Assembly (NCBI RefSeq): GCF_011440305.1
Contig: NZ_JAAOIW010000006.1
Coordinates: forward strand, 1-64,000
Origin: Paenibacillus agricola
GTDB taxonomy: Bacteria > Bacillota > Bacilli > Paenibacillales > NBRC-103111
Length of the DNA stretch: 64,000 nt
Direction: 5' to 3'
The notes beneath the pieces were generated by a model. It saw nothing but the letters and a program-made list of their open reading frames with translations, was not told the origin of the DNA and did not search any database. The position numbers and the translations under genes were made by a program. The first letter of the stretch is position 1. The number at the start of each line of letters is the position of its first letter. This document shows, piece after piece, positions 54,344 to 63,603 of this stretch.

Positions 54344-54580
54344 TCAACCAAGTTTTTGTCGGTACTTATAAACATAAATTTTTTCTGCAAAAAAACTGAC
54401 AATCAGACCAATAATCAAAGGAACAAATGACCCAGTTGTAATGAAGAAACCATTTGCGTTATTTGCATATTCGTGCTGAAACATTAACCAAGGAATAGTA
54501 AACGTATGTCCTACTAAGAAAAGCAGACCTGTCGTTAAAACAAGCGTTGCAAAGGTAACGATAAAACTTTTAAATTTCAT
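54344..54580 (-). CDS. Small two-helix membrane protein
   Basis: A 78-residue protein with hydrophobic segments at about 4-25 (FIVTFATLVLTTGLLFLVG) and 45-66 (FFITTGSFVPLIIGLIVSFF), and a short basic C-terminus. AGGAGGT stands before ATG 54580 on the minus strand; an ATG 21 bases further is within that site. The function is unknown. It is not linked to either neighbour by transcription direction. Confidence 0.65.
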   Translation of the reverse strand: MKFKSFIVTFATLVLTTGLLFLVGHTFTIPWLMFQHEYANNANGFFITTGSFVPLIIGLIVSFFAEKIYVYKYRQKLG

Positions 54581-54601
54581 TTGAGGACCTCCTAGGTACA
54601 C

Positions 54602-55044
54602 TATTTTGATGTTAATATTTTCGACGTTTTGGCCTCGTTATATCTCGTCGGTTGCAGGCATTAAAGAAGTCTTCGGCGCGGCAACCTATGTTAATTGCAT
54701 TTTCTGCTTTGATTGTATCCATAGTGTCAACATTTTTCATCAAGGCTACCGAGGAGCAACTCAGCTAACTGGCAGATTTGTTTAATGTCGGGACTGTCAC
54801 GGTGACGCCGTTAGCATTATAACAAATGGGTCAACAAATGAATGGGTGTCTTCAACTAAAAAGGCTGACTGGTCACCCTCAATGAAGCTTTGCCTGTGAC
54901 TGCGCTGATTCATAGCATATCAGTAAGCCACAGGCCAATGCTTTTATAGGATAACTACAAGTTTCTGCAATCGGCCAATTACATCTACGCGAACGCAAAC
55001 AACCAACTGTCGATTCGAGCCACGTATCTGTTCCCAACATTTCG
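54602..55044. other. Stretch with decayed sequence only
   Basis: Short coding-like pieces on the plus strand (LADLFNVGTVTVTPLA near 54770) are interrupted by stops and may be a lost membrane transporter. No intact gene, RNA or repeat was recognised. Confidence 0.35.
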
Positions 55045-57177
55045 CTACGTTTGTTTCACCAGGTTTTCTGCCGTGCGGAAAGCCAAGGCAAGAATCGTCA
55101 ACACCGGGTTAACGCCCCCATTGGTCACGTGTACGGAGCCGTCGCTTACCCAGAGATTATCGTATCCATGTACGCGACCAGAGGGATCGGTGACTGATGT
55201 CAAAGGGTCGTCACCCATGCGCAGTGTTCCCGCCTGATGCTGCCCAGCACTAAGCCCTCCACCTGGTCGGGTTCGCCAAACCCGACGTGCTCCGGCAGCC
55301 CAGAGCCAAGTCTCCGCTTGCTCTGCTAACATGGCCGCGGCTCGAAGAGACTCGGGATGGACACTTCCTGAGAGTTGAGCAACGGGCATTCCGAAGCGGT
55401 CTTTGACCGTTGGCGAGAGCCGAACTCTTGCCTCAGCGGTCGGGATCTCTTGGATCGGTCCCTGAACATGACTAGTGCGCAGGTAACTCTCGCGCATCGT
55501 TTCCTTGCCAGCGCTTCCCCAGCGCGCCGCATCCGGCGCAAGCGCTCGATACCAGTGAAGGAGCGGCAGCCGGGTGAACTCGTTGGCAAGCATCCCGCCT
55601 CCGACAATCCCGCCCCCGTTACCATGGGCAAAGCGACAGGTGGCAATACTCACCCCTGGTCCAAGACCGTCTTGAACCGGCTCATCAAAGAGGGCGTAGG
55701 CACCCGCATAGACATGCCCCTGAAGGTTCCTTCCTACTTGACCGTTTCGATTACCTACCCCATTTGGTTCTGCATCGTTTGCCGAATTGAGGAGTAAGCG
55801 CGCACTTTCGATGGCTCCGGCTGCAACCACCACGTGTCCTGCTCGCACTTGCCGATGTTGGATCGAGCCCGCCAGCGTCTGCACAAGGTGAACCCCAGTA
55901 GCGTGCCTTCCTGCCTCGGTGTCGATGCGCTCCACCGTGGTATCGCAAATCAGGTCGCAGTTACCGGTAGCGATGGCCCTCAATAACATCGTATTGTGGC
56001 CGCCATTCTTGCTATTGGTCGGGCAGGCAAATCCGACACACTGGCCGCACCGTCCACAGGCCGGTCGACCGTCACGTTCGACTGAGTTGATGAGGAGAGG
56101 AACCGGTCCCGCGTCCCATCCCAAATTCGCTGCTGCCCGAGCCAAGCGTTCTGCTTCCAGCGTCCTTGGCAGTGCTGGCATTGGAAAAGGAAGTCGTTGC
56201 CTCCCGCGTCCAGGGTGGGCATCACCGTCACCAGAGACACCGACTTCCCACTCCGCCCGCTCGTAATAAGGTTCGAGTTCATCATAGTTAATCGGCCAAT
56301 CGCTGAGCGAACTCCCGTCCGGAATCCCATAGCGAGTCGCCATACGAAAGTCATCCGGATGAAATCGCCATGCCTGTGCCCCGTAGACCCGTGTGCCGCC
56401 GCCCAACGTCATCGCATTATTATGATAGTCGCCTTCAAAGGGTGCTGTAATCCGTTCGTCCCCGTTGGCTAAAAGAATCGTGCGAGGATTACCTTCGAGC
56501 CCTGGCCCTGTGTTGTGACCGTATTTGCTAAAACGATGATTGCGCACATGATCGCTGCCTATCTGGCTGTATTGAAGCGAGCTTCCACGCTCGACGACGA
56601 GAACACGAAGTCCCGATTCCGCCAATACCGCCGCCGCTACCGAGCCCCCTGCACCAGACCCCACGACGATAACATCATACTGGTCTCGGAGCTGATCGAA
56701 GGTCCGTTGTGATAGATCGGTTTCTGGGACCGGTGCATGGATTTCCGAGACGGGCCCCCGACGAAATCCAATCATGTCCCATGACTTACCTTCGCGATTC
56801 CCACCAGACTCAGGACTTCCATAGTAACCTTCGATAACCAAGCTCAATAGGGTGGTAAAGAAGCGTTTAGGCGAGACGGGCCAGTCCCGTACATGATCAC
56901 GCTCAAGGTCATGTAACAATGCGTCTTGCTCGTTAGCCAGCAGTTCCGAAAATGGTCGACGATGGAGATTGATGGCTTCTGCGTCCAGGGCGCGAAGCCC
57001 GGGTTCAATCAAATCCATCCAGGTAGCGGCATCCTCGCCGGCGCGACGTTCCAGGTATACCAGGACTCCCCCATTGGTTGCCGATGGCCACGTATCTTCC
57101 GGAATCATCCGGTCGGCGACGGCCTCCAAGATAGGGCGCACCTCGCTTGAATCATACAACGGATCGCCCGGTTTCAT
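55045..57177 (-). CDS. GMC-family FAD oxidoreductase fused to a gluconate 2-dehydrogenase subunit 3-like domain
   Basis: A 710-residue fusion. Residues about 10-125 match the gluconate 2-dehydrogenase subunit 3 type (VADRMIPEDTWPSATNGGVLVYLERR). The FAD-binding GMC domain follows (YDVIVVGSGAGGSVAAAVLAESGLRVLVVERG), with a Cys-rich CGRCGQCVGFACPTNSKNGG insert and the C-terminal motif HQAGTLRMGDDP ... VSDGSVHVTNGGVNP with the catalytic His/Asn. It oxidises sugars, alcohols or sterol-like substrates. The gene is far more GC-rich than its surroundings and without operon partners, indicating recent transfer. Confidence 0.87.
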   Translation of the reverse strand: MKPGDPLYDSSEVRPILEAVADRMIPEDTWPSATNGGVLVYLERRAGEDAATWMDLIEPGLRALDAEAINLHRRPFSELLANEQDALLHDLERDHVRDWPVSPKRFFTTLLSLVIEGYYGSPESGGNREGKSWDMIGFRRGPVSEIHAPVPETDLSQRTFDQLRDQYDVIVVGSGAGGSVAAAVLAESGLRVLVVERGSSLQYSQIGSDHVRNHRFSKYGHNTGPGLEGNPRTILLANGDERITAPFEGDYHNNAMTLGGGTRVYGAQAWRFHPDDFRMATRYGIPDGSSLSDWPINYDELEPYYERAEWEVGVSGDGDAHPGRGRQRLPFPMPALPRTLEAERLARAAANLGWDAGPVPLLINSVERDGRPACGRCGQCVGFACPTNSKNGGHNTMLLRAIATGNCDLICDTTVERIDTEAGRHATGVHLVQTLAGSIQHRQVRAGHVVVAAGAIESARLLLNSANDAEPNGVGNRNGQVGRNLQGHVYAGAYALFDEPVQDGLGPGVSIATCRFAHGNGGGIVGGGMLANEFTRLPLLHWYRALAPDAARWGSAGKETMRESYLRTSHVQGPIQEIPTAEARVRLSPTVKDRFGMPVAQLSGSVHPESLRAAAMLAEQAETWLWAAGARRVWRTRPGGGLSAGQHQAGTLRMGDDPLTSVTDPSGRVHGYDNLWVSDGSVHVTNGGVNPVLTILALAFRTAENLVKQT

Positions 57178-57716
57178 CTACGTTCACCACCTAATGTTAT
57201 TCGGCTTCCCTCATAATTACTCATCTTCATAAACTTTTTCTCCTTTATCCGTCGGATCATCTCAATCAATCCGATGAACAGTTTTGATTGCTTACATCCC
57301 CCTTACCTACTCTGCTGCAAGCGGTTTCAAGGGTTCTAACATTAGTCTAACACGGCCTTAGGCTTCCCGCTAGACATTTGGTCAGCAGAGAATGCCATTC
57401 TCAGCGGGTATTCGCTTTTTTATAAATACTTGTACATGTCATAACATTAACAGTATAAAGTATTAGTGTGCTGAAGTTGAAGGGATGCACTTATTATGCG
57501 CAAGCGAGCCTAGCGGATTAGTGGAAGAATACCTACTGTTGTTTCCTTTGTAAAGGATATAAATAATAACGAGGGTATAATGAATGTAAATTTTGGTAGC
57601 GCATACATTCCCAATCAAATTGGCATTTTTGCATATCATAGTGCCTTTTTTATATACGGGGATCGGTGATATTATGAAAGCGTAAACAAATTAAACGGAT
57701 TGAAAGGGGTACAAAA
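57178..57716. other. Intergenic region between the GMC gene and the second sugar importer
   Basis: No gene is supported. A good -10 TATAAT at 57576-57581 lies 136 bases before the binding-protein ATG, without a clear -35. Near 57630-57655 a T-rich stretch could be a leader terminator. GAAAGGGG precedes ATG 57717. Confidence 0.4.
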
Positions 57717-59030
57717 ATGAAAAAGTGGATTGCGATGCTTTGTGTGTGCGTATTGTTTGTTATCTCAGCCTGCAGCGGTACAACACCTGCCACGCCGGCA
57801 GCACCGGCTGCTAAACCGACTGAGCCAGCTCCCGCAGCTAAAGCTGTAGAAAAAAAGAAGCTATCGTTTTGGTATATTGACACAGGGAAACGGAAGGAGC
57901 TTATTGAAGCAACCGTCCAGAAATTTATGAAGGATCATCCTGACGTGGAAGTGGAAGCGGTTCAAATTCCTAACGATCCTTATAAAACAAAGCTGTCTGT
58001 AGCCATGGGCGGCGGAAATCCACCAGATATATTTCACTCCTGGGGCGGCGGCTGGCTAAAGCAATTTGCAAGCGCTAATCAAGTATTGGATTTAACCGGT
58101 AAAATCAACAGCGATGCGTTTTTGCCCGCCGGTTTGGATGTGGCTACCTTTGATAAGAAAGTATATGGTGCACCGCTTGCCATGTCCGTAGTTCCTTTCT
58201 ATTACAATAAAGAAATTTTCGCCAAATACAATCTACAACCGCCACAAACCTATGATGACCTGCTCGTTATCGTGGATAGCCTGAAGAAGGAAAATATTGT
58301 TCCAATTGCCCTTGCCAACCAAACCAAATGGCCTGCGGCCTTCTACCTGATGTATTTTGCCAACCGCTTGGGTGGGTCGGAAATTTTCAATGAAGCCTTC
58401 GAAAGAAAGGGACGTACTTTTGAGGATGAAACTTATGTGAAGGCCGGAGAAATGATTCAGGATTTGGTTAAACGCGGTGCTTTCAATCCTGGCTTTAATG
58501 GTATTCAATACGATACCGGAAATTCCCGCCAGTTATTGTATACGGGTAAGGCCGCAATGGAAATGCAAACGTCTTCTTACATTAACAACATTCGTGCGGA
58601 ATCACCTGATTTCGAGAAGAAAGTAGGCATGTTCCCCTTCCCTGTAATTACTGGAGGAAAAGGAAAAATTACCGATCTTGTAGGAGGCGTATCTCCAGTA
58701 TTCTCTGTAGCAGCCAAGAGTAAATATCCTGCCGAAGCTATTGAGTTGGTAAAAGCTTTGACTTCCAAGGAGCTTGCCCAACAAATGGCTGATCAGGCAA
58801 GCACCATCTCGGCAGTTAAAGGAGTTACTTACTCCGATCCATTCGCCAAGGAATTAAATGATATGTTGAGCAAAGCAACCTCCATGCAGACCTTCTACGA
58901 TCAAACCTTGCCTGCCGAGTTAGCCGAGCTTCACAAAGATACAACGCAAAATCTTTTCGGCAATTCCATGACACCGGCTGCAGCAGCTAAAGAAATGGAA
59001 GCCAAAGCTAAAGAAGTCTTGAAGAAATAA
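57717..59030 (+). CDS. ABC transporter sugar-binding lipoprotein
   Basis: A 437-residue family-1 solute-binding protein. The signal peptide ends in the lipobox SACSG (Cys at about 19), and an Ala/Pro-rich linker precedes KKLSFWYIDTGKRKELIEATVQKFMKDHPDVEVEAVQIP. The ligand is unknown; the SusD-like YesO/Lpl class of Paenibacillus is a close parallel. It is first in an operon with two permeases. The hairpin downstream would favour extra message for this gene. Confidence 0.9.
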   Translation: MKKWIAMLCVCVLFVISACSGTTPATPAAPAAKPTEPAPAAKAVEKKKLSFWYIDTGKRKELIEATVQKFMKDHPDVEVEAVQIPNDPYKTKLSVAMGGGNPPDIFHSWGGGWLKQFASANQVLDLTGKINSDAFLPAGLDVATFDKKVYGAPLAMSVVPFYYNKEIFAKYNLQPPQTYDDLLVIVDSLKKENIVPIALANQTKWPAAFYLMYFANRLGGSEIFNEAFERKGRTFEDETYVKAGEMIQDLVKRGAFNPGFNGIQYDTGNSRQLLYTGKAAMEMQTSSYINNIRAESPDFEKKVGMFPFPVITGGKGKITDLVGGVSPVFSVAAKSKYPAEAIELVKALTSKELAQQMADQASTISAVKGVTYSDPFAKELNDMLSKATSMQTFYDQTLPAELAELHKDTTQNLFGNSMTPAAAAKEMEAKAKEVLKK

Positions 59031-59055
59031 ATGGGATGATGGTCTAACAAACACG

Positions 59056-59073
59056 GGGGAGGAGTACCTCCCC
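59056..59073 (+). terminator. Intercistronic hairpin after the second binding protein
   Basis: GGGGAGG-AGTA-CCTCCCC is a strong 7-bp GC stem with no long T run. It is a probable attenuator or 3' stabiliser between the binding-protein and permease genes. Confidence 0.6.
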
Positions 59074-59109
59074 TTCTAAGTAGGACACCAGAAGAGAAAG
59101 GAGCCTCCA

Positions 59110-60066
59110 ATGAACAATAGTAATCCTTTAGTGACTAGTAAGCCCACGGGGGACAGCGTTACTTCGGCTGTATCCATCCGCCGGAACAATAAAATTCGAA
59201 CCAACCTGTTTTTGCTAAGGTTTATCGGTCCGACGTTGTTTATTTATTTGGTCTATGTCATTTATCCGATCTTTGCCACCTTTTATTACAGCTTGTTTAA
59301 ATGGAACGGCATTCAAGCTGAAAAAACATTTATTGCCTTAACTAATTACGGTACCTTGCTAGCCGATAAAGTTTTTTGGATGACGATTTCTAACAATATG
59401 CTGCTGGTAATCGCTTCAGTGGTAACACAAATTCCGCTTGGACTGATCATGGCGCTTATTTTATTCGCCCCGCTCAAAGGAATGCGTGTATTTCGTACCG
59501 TCTACTTCCTGCCATTGCTGATGTCTACCGTAGCAGTCGGCATTTTGTGGTCATTCATCTATGATCCGATGTTCGGTATTGTCAACAAGCTGCTGGAGGT
59601 TATCGGGCTTAGCTCGTGGCAGAGTGGCTGGCTTGGGGATCCGAAAACTGCTTTTATTGCAGTTATCATTACGATCTGCTGGCAATATACACCTTTTTAT
59701 ATGATTTTATTTCGTGCAGCCATCTCAGGAATTCCTGATGAGATTTACGAAGCTGCGGAAATCGATGGATGCAGCGGCTGGAAAAAGTTTTGGGCTATTA
59801 CCCTTCCCTTGATTAAACCGACTATTATCACATCCTCGGTGTTATCGGTAATTGGTTCGCTAAAATATTTTGATTTAATTTTTGTCATGACCGCGGGTGG
59901 ACCTTCCAGCAGCACGGAGCTTATGGCGACTTATATGTATAAGCAAGCCTTTTCCAAATTCAATATGGGTTATGCCAGTTCCATTTCATTTACGATGTTC
60001 GCTATCGCATTTGTAGTCGCACTGATCATCCTAGCGGCCGACCGATCCCGCGCAAAAACAGCCTAG
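59110..60066 (+). CDS. Sugar ABC transporter permease 1
   Basis: A 318-residue MalF-type permease with six helices (LRFIGPTLFIYLVYVIYPIFATFYYSLF onward) and the EAA loop IYEAAEIDGCSGWKKFWAITLPLI. GAAAGGAG precedes the ATG. It partners with the next gene to form the channel; the ATPase must come from elsewhere, as no ABC ATPase gene is nearby. Confidence 0.92.
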   Translation: MNNSNPLVTSKPTGDSVTSAVSIRRNNKIRTNLFLLRFIGPTLFIYLVYVIYPIFATFYYSLFKWNGIQAEKTFIALTNYGTLLADKVFWMTISNNMLLVIASVVTQIPLGLIMALILFAPLKGMRVFRTVYFLPLLMSTVAVGILWSFIYDPMFGIVNKLLEVIGLSSWQSGWLGDPKTAFIAVIITICWQYTPFYMILFRAAISGIPDEIYEAAEIDGCSGWKKFWAITLPLIKPTIITSSVLSVIGSLKYFDLIFVMTAGGPSSSTELMATYMYKQAFSKFNMGYASSISFTMFAIAFVVALIILAADRSRAKTA

Positions 60067-60106
60067 TAATGGCGGATAACTTGGAATATAGAAGGGGATG
60101 ATCGCA

Positions 60107-60928
60107 ATGCTTTCCATGATAAAGCGTGCAGGGCTTTATCTTATTGCCATAGTTTTACTGGTCTTTACCGGATATCCATTTATTTATATGATTGCTACCT
60201 CGTTGAAAACGCAGGAATATTTTTTCCAGAATCCCTCTTCCTTATGGAACAGCTTTGTACTTGAAAACTACGGGCTAGTTTTTAAACTCGGGATAGACCG
60301 TTATTTTCTGAACAGTCTTATGATTTCCATAGTTACTGTTGCTGCTGTCATTCTGTTAGCTGCCATGGTCAGCTTTCCGTTAGCTCGTATGCAATTCAAG
60401 CTCAACCGTCCCATTTATTATTTATTTCTTGCCGGAATGATGATCCCGGTGCATACTACACTGATCCCGGTTTATATACTTACGAAGGAAATCGGATTGT
60501 ATGATTCACTATGGGCGCTAGTGGGGCCTTATATCGCCTTTAGCCTGCCGATCTCTATCATCATATTGGCACAGTTTATCCAGGAAATTCCCCGAGAGCT
60601 GGATGAAGCGGCCATTATGGACGGAACAACCCCGTCCCAATTATTTTGGAAAATCATTCTTCCGTTGCTGTCTCCGGCCTTGGCAACGATCGGAATTTAT
60701 AATTTTATTCATGTATGGAATGAGTTCGTATTTGGCTTGGTTCTTATAACAACGCCAGCCAAGATGACGCTTCCGCTTGGACTTCGCGCCTTTTATGGTG
60801 AATTTTCGGTTAATATCCCAGGAATAATGGCGGCACTAACGCTCGGATCCTTGCCGCTGCTGATCGCTTATTTTGTTGCTCAGGAAAAGGTAGTCAAAGG
60901 TTTATCCGCTGGAGCTGTAAAGGGCTGA
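60107..60928 (+). CDS. Sugar ABC transporter permease 2
   Basis: A 273-residue MalG-type permease with six helices and the EAA motif LDEAAIMDGTTPSQLFWKIILPLL. ATG 60107 is chosen because GAAGGGG (60091-60097) touches an alternative ATG at 60098. It is the last gene of the importer operon before a terminator. Confidence 0.9.
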   Translation: MLSMIKRAGLYLIAIVLLVFTGYPFIYMIATSLKTQEYFFQNPSSLWNSFVLENYGLVFKLGIDRYFLNSLMISIVTVAAVILLAAMVSFPLARMQFKLNRPIYYLFLAGMMIPVHTTLIPVYILTKEIGLYDSLWALVGPYIAFSLPISIIILAQFIQEIPRELDEAAIMDGTTPSQLFWKIILPLLSPALATIGIYNFIHVWNEFVFGLVLITTPAKMTLPLGLRAFYGEFSVNIPGIMAALTLGSLPLLIAYFVAQEKVVKGLSAGAVKG

Positions 60929-60971
60929 CTCTACGGGAATCCTATCCAATTTATATAAGTTGCATGCAGAC

Positions 60972-61014
60972 CATATGCCTATAGTGTAATATAGGATATG
61001 GTTCTTTTTTTTTT
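60972..61014 (+). terminator. Terminator after the importer operon
   Basis: CATATGCCTATA and TATAGGATATG pair with one bulge, followed by a 10-T tract. Some readthrough to the kinase gene is possible since its start is only 27 bases on. Confidence 0.75.
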
Positions 61015-61040
61015 GCTAAGGGTTAAAGGATGTGGTTGGC

Positions 61041-62825
61041 ATGTACAGGATAATAGCTGCTCTCCAATTGAACAGGACTCGGGTACAAATTCTAATTGGT
61101 TTCCTACTGGTTATGGTTGTAGTGCTTTCCGTTGCAGGCGGACTGGTTTATCGCTCCATATCGGATCTGTTGATTCGCAATGCGGAATCTTATGTTGGGG
61201 AAACGGCGAAACAAGCGAGCGCCCGGCTCGATGCGGTTATTGCACAGGTCGATTCCATCAGCCTGCAGCTGGTAACGGATGCCCGCATCCAGCAATTATT
61301 ATATAAAGCCAAAACGGGAGAAGCTCTTTCGATCGATCAGAAGCTGTCGGTCCGCCCGATTTTGAATAATTTAATGGCTTTATCCTGGTTGATTCAAGGC
61401 ATTGAGCTTTATGCAGGGGATGAGCCTTTATATCCGCTGGAAAATCAAAATATTTCGGAACGCATTGGTTTGGAAACCGCAACTTTCGCCAATATCAAAG
61501 AAGGCCAGCTTGTATGGGCGGAAACGCAGCGCAAAGAAAGTGGGCACCTTTTTGCAGTGAGACAGATCCGGTTGGAGGATGACTATTTGGGGAGGGGAGG
61601 CTACGCAGTCTTCCGGGTTACGGATTCGCTGCTTGATTTTTTCAATACTGAATTTCCTGCGGTCAAGGGAAGCACGATGCATTTGTTCGATCGGCATCAT
61701 CAACTTGTTGCCTCCAGCTCTCCAACACTGCTAGCTTCGGTCAATTCAACATGGCTGACAAGCGAAAATTTGCAAGGGCCACATTCCATTATTCAAATAG
61801 AGGGCATCGATTATCTGAAAATTATTCGTCAATCGACGGAGACCAATTGGTCCATTCTCATGCTCGTTCCTCTGGACACGATAACCGAAGGGCTATTGGT
61901 CTTAAAGCAAGCTTTGCTATGGGCGCTTGTTGTTGGCGCCGTATTGTGCCTTTTGCTCCTGTGGATCCTGTCCAGCATAATAACGAAGCCGATCCGCAGG
62001 CTTAGAAATAAAATGCGTATTCCTGTTTTTGCCCTTCCGCAGCAAAACGATGAGGTTTATTTCAATTTTGAAATGAATGAGTTGAACATATCGTATAATA
62101 ATCTGGTCAGAGAGCTGCATCAGCTTGTAAAAACGGTATACGAAAAGGAACGACTGAACAATCAGGCAGAAATAAAAATGCTGCAGGCGCAAATCCATCC
62201 ACATTTTTTATTCAATACGCTGGAATCGTTATACTGGACATTGATAGAAAAACAAGAGGAAGAGGGCGCTCAAATCGTTATCGCCTTATCCAAGCTGTTT
62301 CGATATACCATTCAGGCTGGGGGCAGCGATGATTGGGTTAGTCTTAATGCCGAAATCGATCATTGCCAACGCTATATGGAAATAATGAAATACCGTATCG
62401 GCCCCCGGCTACATTGGCAGTTCGATATCAATCCTACTACCCATGATGTTAAGCTGCCTAAGCTGTTGATTCAACCACTCGTTGAAAACGCTATCCAACA
62501 CGGTATTGAACCGAAGGTCGGAGCCTCCTCGTTGCTTGTTTCAATTCGGGACGTGGAAATGGACGGAAATTCTGTACTCAGTATTCAGGTAAAGGATGAT
62601 GGAGTCGGCATGGATCAAGAAGCTTTGGCAACGCTGAAAAGGCGGTTGGAAGTTCATAATCAGCCAGATACCGCTTCTTCCTCCTCAGGAATGGGCCTGT
62701 TAAACGTACAGCGCCGCATCAAGCTTTATTATGGCGATGCCTATGGAATTCATATTGAAAGTAGTCCGGACCTGGGCACAATATTAGACCTTTATCTTCC
62801 TTATGGAGTTGAACGCAATGTCTAA
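61041..62825 (+). CDS. YesM-type sensor histidine kinase
   Basis: A 594-residue membrane kinase. There is a TM helix at about 15-36, an extracellular dCache-like sensor to about 280, a second TM (LLWALVVGAVLCLLLLWIL), and a HAMP region (ITKPIRRLRNKM). The His_kinase box is QAQIHPHFLFNTLESLYW with the phospho-accepting His, and the ATPase shows PLVENAIQHG and DDGVGMD. ATG 61041 fits AAAGGATG. It overlaps the response regulator by 8 bases. It is expected to sense the sugar or its binding protein and control the importer. Confidence 0.93.
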   Translation: MYRIIAALQLNRTRVQILIGFLLVMVVVLSVAGGLVYRSISDLLIRNAESYVGETAKQASARLDAVIAQVDSISLQLVTDARIQQLLYKAKTGEALSIDQKLSVRPILNNLMALSWLIQGIELYAGDEPLYPLENQNISERIGLETATFANIKEGQLVWAETQRKESGHLFAVRQIRLEDDYLGRGGYAVFRVTDSLLDFFNTEFPAVKGSTMHLFDRHHQLVASSSPTLLASVNSTWLTSENLQGPHSIIQIEGIDYLKIIRQSTETNWSILMLVPLDTITEGLLVLKQALLWALVVGAVLCLLLLWILSSIITKPIRRLRNKMRIPVFALPQQNDEVYFNFEMNELNISYNNLVRELHQLVKTVYEKERLNNQAEIKMLQAQIHPHFLFNTLESLYWTLIEKQEEEGAQIVIALSKLFRYTIQAGGSDDWVSLNAEIDHCQRYMEIMKYRIGPRLHWQFDINPTTHDVKLPKLLIQPLVENAIQHGIEPKVGASSLLVSIRDVEMDGNSVLSIQVKDDGVGMDQEALATLKRRLEVHNQPDTASSSSGMGLLNVQRRIKLYYGDAYGIHIESSPDLGTILDLYLPYGVERNV

Positions 62826-63603
62826 TCATTATCCTTGTATCCTTATAGCTGAGGACGAACTGCCTACCCGAAACGGCGTTTTAAAAGCACTGCAAGCCTG
62901 GTCACAAGGAAAAGTGAATTTGCAAACGGTGGAAAACGGCTTAGAGGCTTTTCAATACAGAAAACTGCATCCTGTCGATTTGCTGATTACGGATATTCGG
63001 ATGCCTGGTTTAAATGGCATTCAGCTTCTCGAGAGGCTCAAGAAGGAGGGTCTGGAAACGACATCCATCCTGCTTACTGGCTATGCAGAGTTCGAGTATG
63101 CACGAAAAGCAATGGCACTCGGGGCCGTGAACTACATTCTCAAGCCTGTTGAGTACCAAAGTCTGATTTCAGCTGTAGAAGAAGCATTTGAAACCAGAAA
63201 GCTATGGAAAGGGGCTCACAGTGATTCTGCTCTTCCCATGCCTCAGGTGCTCAACGATTCGATCCGCAAAGCGCTGACCTATATTTCCTCCGAGCTGTCC
63301 AACACTTCTCTCGGTATCAAGGAAGTTGCTGAGTATATCCACTTGAATTCGAGCTATGTATCCGTACTTTTCAAAGAAGAAACCGGACAAACCTTCAGTG
63401 ATTACCTCACCCGTCAGCGGCTTGCGAAAGCTAAACTGCTTCTGGTTGGGACGGATATGAAAATATACGAAATTGCTGAGCGTACGGGATTCAGTTCATC
63501 CAAATATTTCGTGAAAGTATTCCGTGAAGCGGAGGACTTAACTCCAAAGGAATTTCGCACTGAAAGCAAAAAAAATCATGTAGAAGAGCAGGAGCGACCA
63601 TGA
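62818..63603 (+). CDS. YesN-type response regulator (AraC output)
   Basis: A 261-residue regulator. The receiver domain has acidic EDE, the phospho-Asp in LLITDIRMPG, and Lys in NYILKPVEY. An AraC double-HTH C-terminus follows (IKEVAEYIHLNSSYVSVLFKEETGQTFSDYL; IYEIAERTGFSSSKYFVKVFRE). Compared with typical 500-residue YesN it is short, lacking the middle domain. Its TGA overlaps the next ATG (ATGA). It probably activates the importer genes upstream. Confidence 0.92.
   Translation: MSNHYPCILIAEDELPTRNGVLKALQAWSQGKVNLQTVENGLEAFQYRKLHPVDLLITDIRMPGLNGIQLLERLKKEGLETTSILLTGYAEFEYARKAMALGAVNYILKPVEYQSLISAVEEAFETRKLWKGAHSDSALPMPQVLNDSIRKALTYISSELSNTSLGIKEVAEYIHLNSSYVSVLFKEETGQTFSDYLTRQRLAKAKLLLVGTDMKIYEIAERTGFSSSKYFVKVFREAEDLTPKEFRTESKKNHVEEQERP

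Noticed and set aside
55326-57232. Alternate-frame ORFs over the GMC gene
   Set aside because: They are GC-rich shadows; only the minus-strand frame has FAD and GMC motifs.
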